A DNA stretch of 15,717 nt from Cyanobium sp. GTDB taxonomy: Bacteria > Cyanobacteriota > Cyanobacteriia > PCC-6307 > Cyanobiaceae. The stretch lies in the NCBI GenBank assembly GCA_014191535.1, contig BJHC01000007.1:1-15717 (forward strand). The letters are read 5' to 3'. The translations under genes and the position numbers were made by a program. Below, in pieces: positions 1-5,867 of this stretch (the stretch's first letter is position 1; each line of letters starts with the position of its first letter). The notes beneath the pieces are model-generated. The model did not search any database. It saw only the letters and a list, made by a program, of their open reading frames with translations, and was not told the origin of the DNA.

Positions 1-686
1 CTGCTGTCCGTGCCCCCCACCCGCCAGGGGTGGCCGGGGGGCTGGCTGCGCTCCAGGGCTGCCATCACATCCAGGCGGGGTCGAGGCCGGCGGTGGGCCT
101 CGATGGCCCGCTGCCGCAGCTCCGGGCTGAGGGCTTCGGCTTGTTGCGCCGGCAGCTCCTGCAGCAGCAGCGCCAGCCCCAGGCGGCTGAGGCCATGGGG
201 CCCCGTGCACACCAGCCAATCCCCGGCTCGGCCATCGCCCCGCCGGATCGCCCCGGGACCGATCCTCCCCAGGGCCGTGATCGCCAACATTCGTTGGCGG
301 CCGCCGCTGCAGTCGCCCCCCAACAGCTGGCCGCCGTAGGTGCGCAGGGCCAGGCTCAGCCCGTCGTAGACCCCCTCCACCCAGGCCCAGGGGGTGTCGG
401 CCGGAGCCACCAGCCCCACGGTGAGGCCCACCACGCTGCCGCAGCCCGTGGCCGCCAGGTCGGAGAGGTTGGCCGCGGCGGCCCGCCACCCCACATCCGC
501 GGGATCCATGGTGGCGTCGCTGAAGTGAACCCCCTCCACCAGCACATCGGTGTTCACCACCAGGGGCGTGGTTGGGGTCCCGCAGTCGGCCGCGAGGATC
601 GCCGCGTCATCGTCCAGCTGGCCTGGGGGGGCGTAGGCCGCCAGGCGCCTCAGCAGCTCCCATTCCCCCAGGTCGCGCAACAGCAC
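1..686 (-). CDS. thiL: Thiamine-monophosphate kinase ThiL (3' end outside window)
   Basis: ThiL phosphorylates thiamine monophosphate with ATP to give thiamine diphosphate, the last step of cofactor synthesis, in the cytoplasm. The reading frame from GTG at 686 gives 228 codons before the window edge; family members are about 325-330 residues, so roughly the C-terminal third is missing. Visible family features are the N-terminal GEWELL segment, an acidic QLDDDAAI motif, the metal/nucleotide segment NTDVLVEGVHF, NLSDLAATG, and GGDCSGG where the family often has GGDT. The GTG start lies only 4 nt after the PPIase stop on the same strand and the protein then begins in register with the family (VLLRDLGEWELL), so the two genes are probably co-transcribed. 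No good Shine-Dalgarno is visible, so translation may depend on coupling. Identity is secure; the start is fairly secure. Confidence 0.93.
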   Translation of the reverse strand, partial: MLLRDLGEWELLRRLAAYAPPGQLDDDAAILAADCGTPTTPLVVNTDVLVEGVHFSDATMDPADVGWRAAAANLSDLAATGCGSVVGLTVGLVAPADTPWAWVEGVYDGLSLALRTYGGQLLGGDCSGGRQRMLAITALGRIGPGAIRRGDGRAGDWLVCTGPHGLSRLGLALLLQELPAQQAEALSPELRQRAIEAHRRPRPRLDVMAALERSQPPGHPWRVGGTDS

Positions 687-690
687 GGGA

Positions 691-1812
691 TCAGGCGTGG
701 GGCTTCAGATTGTCGGCCCCCTCGATCACCCGGGCCTTGACGATGCCGTCGTTGACGCCCAGCTCCTCCAACACGTCGAAGCCGTCCACCACGTAGCCAA
801 AGGCGCCGTAGCGGCCATCCACCAGGTTGAGGCCGGCGGGGGTCAGCTCGGCTTCGTAGAGGAAGAAGAAGAACTGAGAAGAGCCGTCATCGAGGGCCTC
901 GTCGGAGTGGGCCCAGCCGAGGGTGCCCAGGGTGGCGAAGGGCAGCACCGGCGTGGCCTTGAACATCCCCAGGTCTTCGAAGGTCTGGTTGTAGAAGGGC
1001 TGGGCTTCACCCGGCACCCGGATCTCCAGGGGCACGTGCCGTTCGGCCTTGGTCTTGGGGTCGATGTAGCCGGTTTCGCTGCCCTTGGGGTCGCCGGTCT
1101 GCAGCACGTAGAAGTCTTCGGCCCGGGTGAAGGGCAGGCCGTCATAGAAGCCCTTCTGCACCAGATCCACGAAGGCTCCGGCTGTTAGCGGAGCGTTGTA
1201 GCCATCCACCACGGCGGTCAGCGGGCCCTGGGTGGTTTCGATCGCCACGGTGGCGCGGCCGAGCAACCGCGGCAGGTTGTCGAATTCCGCCGGGATGGTG
1301 AAGGGGAAGTCACCCACCAGCAGGGCTTCGAGTTGCCCCACGCTGGTGAGGGCGGCCCGCCGGTCCTCCAGGAAGGCGTCGCGATTGGCCGCTTCGCTGG
1401 AGGCCGCCAGGGTCTGCAGCTGGTTGTCCAGTTGCTCCAGCAGCTGGGCACCGGTGCCCTGATCCGCCGCCGGCAGGCTGGCCAGGATCGCAGCGCTGCG
1501 GGTGTTCAGCAGGGTCTGGCTGCGGCGCACCGTGCCGGCCAGGGCCGACCAGCGCTTGGCCCGCAGATCGTCACTGGTGCTCTCCAGCCGATGCTGCAGA
1601 TCTTGCAGATCCCCCTGCTGAATCGGCAGGGCATCGCGCAGGATGGCCGCCGGATCGGTGACGGCGTTGCCGGGGGGCAGGGCCGCCCAGGCCGCGGCCC
1701 CGAGCGGCAGGCTGGTGATCAGCAGCGTGAGCACCATGGTCAGGGCCCCACGCAGGGTCGTGGGGAGCGCCCGGAGGGTGGAGCCGAGGGGGAGCCAGCC
1801 CGTGAGATCCAT
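691..1812 (-). CDS. CYP38/TLP40-like cyclophilin-type peptidyl-prolyl isomerase
   Basis: A 373-residue protein with an N-terminal hydrophobic signal (about residues 24-44, ending AAAWA), a helical region (about 55-165), and a C-terminal cyclophilin fold (about 186-370). The pattern FDNLPRLLGRA, VDGYNAPLTAGAFVDLV, LQTGDPKG, PLEIRVPGE and LVDGRYGAFGY matches plant CYP38/TLP40, a thylakoid lumen immunophilin needed for photosystem II assembly; a periplasmic or lumenal location is inferred. Arg230, Phe234 and Gln238 align with the cyclophilin A catalytic Arg55, Phe60 and Gln63, but the positions of Trp121 and His126 appear as Leu and Tyr335, as in CYP38, which is reported to have little isomerase activity. 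The ATG at 1812 was chosen because it directly precedes the signal peptide; a longer in-frame GTG start at 2097 would run through efp on the other strand. It probably heads an operon with thiL and diverges from efp. Confidence 0.9.
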   Translation of the reverse strand: MDLTGWLPLGSTLRALPTTLRGALTMVLTLLITSLPLGAAAWAALPPGNAVTDPAAILRDALPIQQGDLQDLQHRLESTSDDLRAKRWSALAGTVRRSQTLLNTRSAAILASLPAADQGTGAQLLEQLDNQLQTLAASSEAANRDAFLEDRRAALTSVGQLEALLVGDFPFTIPAEFDNLPRLLGRATVAIETTQGPLTAVVDGYNAPLTAGAFVDLVQKGFYDGLPFTRAEDFYVLQTGDPKGSETGYIDPKTKAERHVPLEIRVPGEAQPFYNQTFEDLGMFKATPVLPFATLGTLGWAHSDEALDDGSSQFFFFLYEAELTPAGLNLVDGRYGAFGYVVDGFDVLEELGVNDGIVKARVIEGADNLKPHA

Positions 1813-1850
1813 GCTGCAGCCTTGTCTCTGCCGGGACTCTGGCACAGCCG

Positions 1851-1856
1851 TATGAT
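1851..1856 (+). promoter_or_regulatory. Candidate -10 element for efp
   Basis: TATGAT, one mismatch from TATAAT, lies 23 nt before the efp start codon inside the 67-nt gap between the divergent PPIase and efp starts. The correctly spaced -35 position is not a good match, so only the -10 hexamer supports this. It would give a very short efp leader. Confidence 0.35.
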
Positions 1857-1879
1857 CCCGCCTGAACCGTTCGGCCGGG

Positions 1880-2440
1880 ATGATCTCGAGCAACGACTTT
1901 CGCACCGGCACGACGATTGAACTCGACGGCCAGGTCTGGCGTGTGGTCGAGTTCCTGCACGTCAAACCCGGCAAGGGATCAGCCTTCGTGCGCACCAAGC
2001 TGAAGGCGGTGCAAAGCGGCAACGTGGTGGAGAAAACCTTCCGTGCCGGCGAAACCGTTCCCCAGGCCCAGCTGGAAAAGGCGGTGCTGCAGCACACCTA
2101 CATGGAGGGCGACGATTACGTCTTCATGGACATGGCCTCCTACGAGGAAACCCGCCTGACCGCCAAGCAGATCGGTGATCAGCGCAAGTACCTCAAGGAG
2201 GGCATGGAGGTGAACGTGGTGTATTGGAACGGCAAGCCCCTGGAGGTGGAATTGCCCAACTCCGTGGTGCTGGAAATCACCCAGACCGACCCCGGCGTGA
2301 AGGGCGATACCGCCACCGGTGGCACCAAGCCGGCCATTGTGGAAACCGGCGCACAGGTGATGGTGCCCCTCTTCCTTTCGATCGGCGAAAAGATCAAGAT
2401 CGATACCCGCACCGATAGCTACCTCGGCCGCGAGAACTGA
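1880..2440 (+). CDS. efp: Translation elongation factor P
   Basis: EF-P binds between the P and E sites of the ribosome and relieves stalling at polyproline stretches. The 186-residue length is normal and all three beta-barrel domains are present: an N-terminal KOW-like domain ([17 protein letters not shown]), a middle OB domain, and a C-terminal OB domain ending in the family signature ([17 protein letters not shown]). The tip loop reads VKPGKGSAF; Lys32 occupies the position that is modified in E. coli (Lys34). Whether cyanobacteria modify it cannot be told here, and no EpmA- or EpmB-like gene is in the window. The ATG at 1880 gives the family N-terminus. accB starts 5 nt after the stop, so the two are very likely one transcript, an arrangement I recall from other picocyanobacteria. 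Confidence 0.97.
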   Translation: MISSNDFRTGTTIELDGQVWRVVEFLHVKPGKGSAFVRTKLKAVQSGNVVEKTFRAGETVPQAQLEKAVLQHTYMEGDDYVFMDMASYEETRLTAKQIGDQRKYLKEGMEVNVVYWNGKPLEVELPNSVVLEITQTDPGVKGDTATGGTKPAIVETGAQVMVPLFLSIGEKIKIDTRTDSYLGREN

Positions 2441-2445
2441 TCGCC

Positions 2446-2919
2446 ATGCAACTCGATCACAGCCAACTGCGCGATCTGATCGCCCTGCTCGGCGACAGCG
2501 ACATCCAGGAGCTCAAGCTCGAGGGGGATGATTTTCGGCTTGAACTGCGCCGCAACCTGCCCGCCAGCCATCCCCAGGTGGTGATGCAGGCGGCCCCCGC
2601 CATGGCAGCGCCGGCTGCGGCCCCCGCCCCCGTTGCCCCCTCCGCGGCTCCCCCGGCGGCCCCCGCCGTGCGCGGCGACCTGGTGGAGATCACCGCCCCG
2701 ATGGTGGCCACCTTCTATCGGGCACCCTCCCCGGGCGATCCCGCCTTTGTGGAGCTGGGTGCCCGCATCAGCGTCGGCCAGACCGTGTGCATCCTCGAGG
2801 CCATGAAGCTGATGAATGAGCTCGAGTCTGAGGTGAGCGGTGAGGTGGTGGAGATCCTGGTGGAGAACGGCACCCCGGTGGAATTCGGCCAGGTGCTGAT
2901 GCGGGTTAAGCCCGGCTAA
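2446..2919 (+). CDS. accB: Acetyl-CoA carboxylase biotin carboxyl carrier protein
   Basis: AccB carries the biotin that is carboxylated by AccC and then used by the carboxyltransferase to make malonyl-CoA for fatty-acid synthesis. The 157-residue protein has an N-terminal segment (1-39), a flexible Ala/Pro linker (about 40-75), and a biotinyl domain (about 78-156). The biotin motif ILEAMKLMNE is intact with Lys121 as the acceptor, and the family thumb segment (APMVATFYRAPSPGDPAFV) is present. It begins 5 nt after the efp stop and so lacks room for its own promoter. The stop codon overlaps the stop of the convergent pdxA gene by 4 bp, leaving no intergenic space for a terminator. Confidence 0.97.
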   Translation: MQLDHSQLRDLIALLGDSDIQELKLEGDDFRLELRRNLPASHPQVVMQAAPAMAAPAAAPAPVAPSAAPPAAPAVRGDLVEITAPMVATFYRAPSPGDPAFVELGARISVGQTVCILEAMKLMNELESEVSGEVVEILVENGTPVEFGQVLMRVKPG

Positions 2920-3938
2920 GCCAGCTCCAGGGCGGCCTCCAGAGCCGCCCGCATGCTGTCGGCCCTGGCGATGCCCAGGGCTGCAATGGCAAACCCGGTG
3001 CCGTGGTCCGGCGAGGTGCGCAGGAACGGCAGCCCCAGGGTGGTGTTCACCGCCTGGTCGAAGGCCAGCAACTTCACCGGGATCAACCCCTGGTCGTGGT
3101 ACAGCGCCAGGTAGCCATCGGCCGCAGCGGCCGTGCTGTCGCCTCGCCAGGCCTTGGCGGCCTCCAGCCAGCAGCTGTCGGCGGGCAGCGGACCCATCAG
3201 CGTGGCCTGGGGGTGTCGCTGTTGCCACGCCTCCAGGCAGGCGTTCAACCAGCTGTGCTCCTCCTGGCCCAGCTGCCCCGCCTCGCCGGCGTGGGGGTTG
3301 AGGCCCGCCACCGCCAGCCGCGGCTGCGGTTGGAAGCGCTGGCAGAACTGCAGCAGCAGATCGAGCTTGGCGCTGATGCGCTCCGCACTGAGGCTGCCGG
3401 GAACGGCGGCCAGGGGAATGTGGGTGGTGGCCAGCAGGGTGTTCAGCCGCCAGCCCCCCTGGGGTGAGCGGGCGGTGAACAACATGGCCGCTTCCGGCAC
3501 CCCCGCCAGCTCCGCCAGCCGCTCCGTCTGCCCGGGGTAGTGGTGGCCGGCGGCATGCCAGGCGTGCTTGGCGATCGGGGCGGTCACCAGGGCGCTGCAG
3601 TCGCCCCGTTGCACCAGTTCGGTGGCGGCGGTGAGCCACTGGAAGCTGGCGGCGCCACTGGCGGCACTGCCCTGGCCGGGGGGCACCGGCTCCGCCAGCG
3701 GTTGATCGAGTAGCTCCAGCTGGGCGGGATCGGCCAGGGGTTCGGCGCTGCGTTGGCGCAGCGCTTCGTAGCGTTGCTCCAGCCAGCGGCGGCAGCCCAC
3801 CAGCAGGGGCTTCGGCTGCTGCTGGGGCCAGCCATGCAGGGCCTTGAGCACCACTTCGGCACCGATGCCGGCCGGATCCCCCAGGGCCACCGCCAGGCGA
3901 GCGCCCTTAGCCTGATCCCGGCTGGCTGGGTTGGGCAT
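2916..3938 (-). CDS. pdxA: 4-hydroxythreonine-4-phosphate dehydrogenase
   Basis: PdxA oxidises 4-phosphohydroxy-L-threonine with NAD; the product is used with deoxyxylulose phosphate by PdxJ in the DXP-dependent pyridoxal phosphate pathway. The 340 residues match the family length. Key segments are VALGDPAGIGAEV at the N-terminus, LVTAPIAKHAW (118-127), GQTERLAELAG, and three metal-binding histidines in their usual contexts: His173 (TTHIPL), His216 (GLNPHAGE) and His281 (YHDQGLIPVK). The C-terminal TSPDHGTGFAIA is also typical. The start ATG (3938-3936) overlaps, in opposite orientation, the start of the small ORF at 3937, and the stop overlaps that of accB. Any pdxA promoter must therefore lie inside the neighbouring ORF. 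Confidence 0.96.
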   Translation of the reverse strand: MPNPASRDQAKGARLAVALGDPAGIGAEVVLKALHGWPQQQPKPLLVGCRRWLEQRYEALRQRSAEPLADPAQLELLDQPLAEPVPPGQGSAASGAASFQWLTAATELVQRGDCSALVTAPIAKHAWHAAGHHYPGQTERLAELAGVPEAAMLFTARSPQGGWRLNTLLATTHIPLAAVPGSLSAERISAKLDLLLQFCQRFQPQPRLAVAGLNPHAGEAGQLGQEEHSWLNACLEAWQQRHPQATLMGPLPADSCWLEAAKAWRGDSTAAAADGYLALYHDQGLIPVKLLAFDQAVNTTLGLPFLRTSPDHGTGFAIAALGIARADSMRAALEAALELA

Positions 3939-4104
3939 GCTGCGCTGGGTGCTGTTGCTGGCGATGGGCTACGGCCTGGTGAAGGGCGTGCAGAGCGGTT
4001 GGGTGGATGTGCACTGGAACCGGATGCTGCACGACATGGGCGTGCCCTTCATGCCGGATCCGGATGCCCCCGGCCCAGGCCCCATTCCATCACGCAAGAC
4101 CTGA
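3937..4104 (+). CDS. Small one-helix membrane protein, unknown function
   Basis: A 55-codon ORF starting MLRWVLLLAMGYGLVKGVQS: one positive residue followed by a hydrophobic helix (about residues 4-19), then a short polar domain with a Pro/Gly-rich tail ending in SRKT. Its codons are strongly GC-ending like those of its neighbours, supporting real coding. It fills the gap between the divergent pdxA start and the convergent SDR gene; its ATG overlaps the pdxA start (shared CATG) and its last 15 nt overlap the SDR gene end. I do not recognise the family, though small membrane genes at this position fit my recollection of picocyanobacterial gene order. A short inner- or thylakoid-membrane anchor is the most that can be said. 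Confidence 0.6.
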   Translation: MLRWVLLLAMGYGLVKGVQSGWVDVHWNRMLHDMGVPFMPDPDAPGPGPIPSRKT

Positions 4105-5007
4105 GGCTTGCTCCTCCCGCAGGCTCGCGGCAAAGCCCTCGCGGTAGCTGGGGTAGCGCAGCCGATAGCCCAGCTGCTGGCAGAGCAGGTGGTTGCTCAC
4201 CCGGCGGTTGTCGGCCCAGAAGCTGAGGGCCATCGGGCTCATGGCGCCGGCGATGGCGTCGAAGCGTTGCACCGGCGGCAGCTTGCAGCCCAGCAGGTGG
4301 GCGGCATAGCCCAGGGTTTCGCTGGAGGGGCAGGGGGCGTCATCGCTGACGTTGATCACCGCCGGCCGCTGGGAGGCCGGCAGGGCGGCGGCATGCAGGA
4401 GCGCCCCCACGATGTCGTCCACGTGGATGCGGCAGAACACCTGCCCGGGTTTGTGCACCAGCCGCGCCGTGCCCTGACGCAGCTGGGTGAAGGGGCAGCG
4501 CCCCGGGCCGTAGATGGCGGGCAGTCGGAAGCTCTGCACCGGTAGGCCACTGGCCAGCCACCGTTGCTCACTCTCCAGCCGGGAGCGGCTGCGGGTCAGC
4601 CCGGGCTCGGTGGGGCTGGTTTCGCTCACCCAGGCCCCACCGGTGTCGCCGTAGACGCCCGTGGTGGAGAGATAGCCCAGCCACTGCAAGGGTTGCTGCC
4701 GCAGGGGCTCCAGCAGTTGCTGAAACACCGCATCCCCCCCTGATGCGGCGCCGGGGGGCGTGGTGACCAGCACATGGGTGAGGCCGTTGGGCAGGGCCGG
4801 CGCCTGGCCGGCGGCGCTGTCGTAGGGGAGCCACTGCAGGGGGGATGCCGCTTCAGCCGCGTTGTTGCCGCCCCCCTCCGGTGCGCTGCGGCGGGTGAGC
4901 CACACCTGTGCCCCCAGGGCAGCGGCCGCCTGGCCAAAGCGCAAACCGCTGTAGCCACCGCCGATCACCAGCACACGGGCCAGGGGGTTGACAGCCCCAG
5001 CGGTCAT
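4090..5007 (-). CDS. NAD-dependent epimerase/dehydratase (YeeZ-like extended SDR)
   Basis: A 305-residue Rossmann-fold protein. The dinucleotide-binding loop is VLVIGGGYSGLRFG (13-25), followed by a second strand and TRRS. The central segment GYLSTTGVYGD (111-121) and FRLPAIYGPGR (160-170) are standard for extended short-chain dehydrogenase/reductase proteins of the YeeZ-like class. Tyr119 is present, but the Lys of a YxxxK pair is absent (Gly at +4), so ordinary SDR redox chemistry is uncertain. CRIHVDDIVGALLHA (192-206) is the usual late motif. Substrate unknown. The ATG at 5007 is close upstream of the Rossmann strand. It is transcribed toward the small ORF at 3937-4104 and diverges from the secreted-peptide gene. 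Confidence 0.8.
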   Translation of the reverse strand: MTAGAVNPLARVLVIGGGYSGLRFGQAAAALGAQVWLTRRSAPEGGGNNAAEAASPLQWLPYDSAAGQAPALPNGLTHVLVTTPPGAASGGDAVFQQLLEPLRQQPLQWLGYLSTTGVYGDTGGAWVSETSPTEPGLTRSRSRLESEQRWLASGLPVQSFRLPAIYGPGRCPFTQLRQGTARLVHKPGQVFCRIHVDDIVGALLHAAALPASQRPAVINVSDDAPCPSSETLGYAAHLLGCKLPPVQRFDAIAGAMSPMALSFWADNRRVSNHLLCQQLGYRLRYPSYREGFAASLREEQASGLA

Positions 5008-5105
5008 GAGTACACCTGTATCACTGCTGCGTTGGTCCTGTGACGGCCTCCTGTTTCTCTACTCCCTCCGCTTTGAGCGCCAGCCTGGCCGCCGGGGGCT
5101 CGGTG

Positions 5106-5252
5106 ATGCCTCGCCTGCGGGTGCGCCAGCTGGTGGCACCGGCGGTGGTGGCTGGTCTGCTGGCGGCCCTGCTGCTGGCTCCGGAGCAGCCCCAGGCCCA
5201 GGCCGACATCTGCCAGCGCCACAACGGTGCGGCCGCCTGCCGCGTCTGGTAG
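5106..5252 (+). CDS. Small secreted two-cysteine peptide precursor, unknown function
   Basis: A 48-residue protein from ATG 5106: three arginines in the first seven residues, a hydrophobic core (about 9-27) and a signal-peptidase-like AQA at 31-33, leaving a roughly 15-residue mature peptide DICQRHNGAAACRVW with two cysteines. A GTG at 5040 would add 22 residues but puts a long non-hydrophobic stretch before the signal, and GGGGG lies about 12 nt upstream of 5106, so I prefer the ATG. Codon use matches the neighbours. The gene is divergent from the SDR gene and convergent with the HNH gene. I do not recognise a named family; a periplasmic or exported disulfide micropeptide is inferred from the signal and cysteines alone. 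Confidence 0.6.
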   Translation: MPRLRVRQLVAPAVVAGLLAALLLAPEQPQAQADICQRHNGAAACRVW

Positions 5253-5262
5253 GGCGGTGCGG

Positions 5263-5280
5263 GGCCGCCCTCAGGCGGCC
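5263..5280. terminator. Hairpin between convergent genes, weak terminator candidate
   Basis: A perfect 7-bp inverted repeat, GGCCGCC and GGCGGCC, with loop CTCA lies between the stop of the small secreted-peptide gene and the stop region of the HNH gene. It could act on either strand, but neither side has a U-tract, so it may only be a 3' stem that protects mRNA. Confidence 0.35.
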
Positions 5281-5705
5281 TGAGGTTGAAACATGCCCCC
5301 GTGGAGGGGGATCGGCGCACTGGCTGGGGTGTGGCGTTGCGGTTCCCGCTGCGGTTGCAGCTGGGGATTGGCCCATTGCAACAGCCGCATCGCCAGCCGC
5401 AGATCGCCATCCATCCAGGCGCGGATCGCCATGGCCCGGCGGGGGTCGTAGAAGCGCTGGCGCCGGTACCACTCAAAGGCGTCGGCATCGCTCTTGTGGC
5501 CGTTGCAGGCCAGGCAGGCGGGCACGCAGTTTTCAGTCACGCTCAGGCCGCCGCGGCTCTGGGGCAGAACGTGGTCGATGGATTCGGATGGTTTGCCGCA
5601 ATAAATGCAGGTTTTGTGCGTATAGCTATGCAGTGATTGTCGCCAGCGTCGAACACGAAGTTTGGGGCACAGATCTTCAAGGAAAACTGCATCCCTGGCG
5701 TGCAT
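5271..5705 (-). CDS. HNH endonuclease family protein
   Basis: A 144-residue protein with a complete HNH nuclease domain. A first zinc knuckle CIYC (33-36) is followed by IDHVLPQSRGG with Asp44-His45, then TENCVPACLACNGHKS, which supplies Asn59, the second knuckle CLAC (64-67) and Asn68/His70. The N-terminal DLCPKLRVRRWRQSLHSYTHK and the C-terminal YDPRRAMAIRAWMDGDLRLA resemble a family I recall as conserved in marine picocyanobacteria, where its role is unknown. The ATG at 5705 gives that N-terminus. The gene is transcribed divergently from the SNF2 helicase, with 162 nt between start codons. A perfect TTGACA -35 hexamer for this strand lies at 5754-5749, but its -10 is weak. The N-terminal coding part (5581-5640) is only 26/60 G+C. 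Confidence 0.88.
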   Translation of the reverse strand: MHARDAVFLEDLCPKLRVRRWRQSLHSYTHKTCIYCGKPSESIDHVLPQSRGGLSVTENCVPACLACNGHKSDADAFEWYRRQRFYDPRRAMAIRAWMDGDLRLAMRLLQWANPQLQPQREPQRHTPASAPIPLHGGMFQPQAA

Positions 5706-5793
5706 CCGATCGGCTCGGTTGGCGCGAGTTTGCCCGCAGTGGCTGGGATGTCAATGTGTCGAAGACTGCACTTTGGCAGATGTTTGGAAAAAC

Positions 5794-5821
5794 TTGCATC
5801 TTTCCCCAGACCAGCTAATTT
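5794..5821 (+). promoter_or_regulatory. Candidate sigma70-type promoter for the SNF2 helicase gene
   Basis: TTGCAT (5794-5799) and TAATTT (5816-5821) are separated by 16 nt and lie in the most AT-rich part of the gap upstream of the helicase start at 5868. This is a pattern match only. Confidence 0.35.
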
Positions 5822-5867
5822 GATAGCTGTTGCGCCAAGCGGTCCGCCTGTGCAGCAGCGCTGTGTG

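Noticed and set aside
864..876. Short GAA repeat on the plus strand
   Set aside because: It encodes the FFFF of the conserved cyclophilin QFFFF segment on the minus strand and is not an independent repeat element.
2419..3639. Minus-strand open frame (406 codons) crossing accB and pdxA
   Set aside because: It is out of frame with pdxA and lies across two clear genes; its product is Gly/Arg/His-rich and has no recognisable domain.
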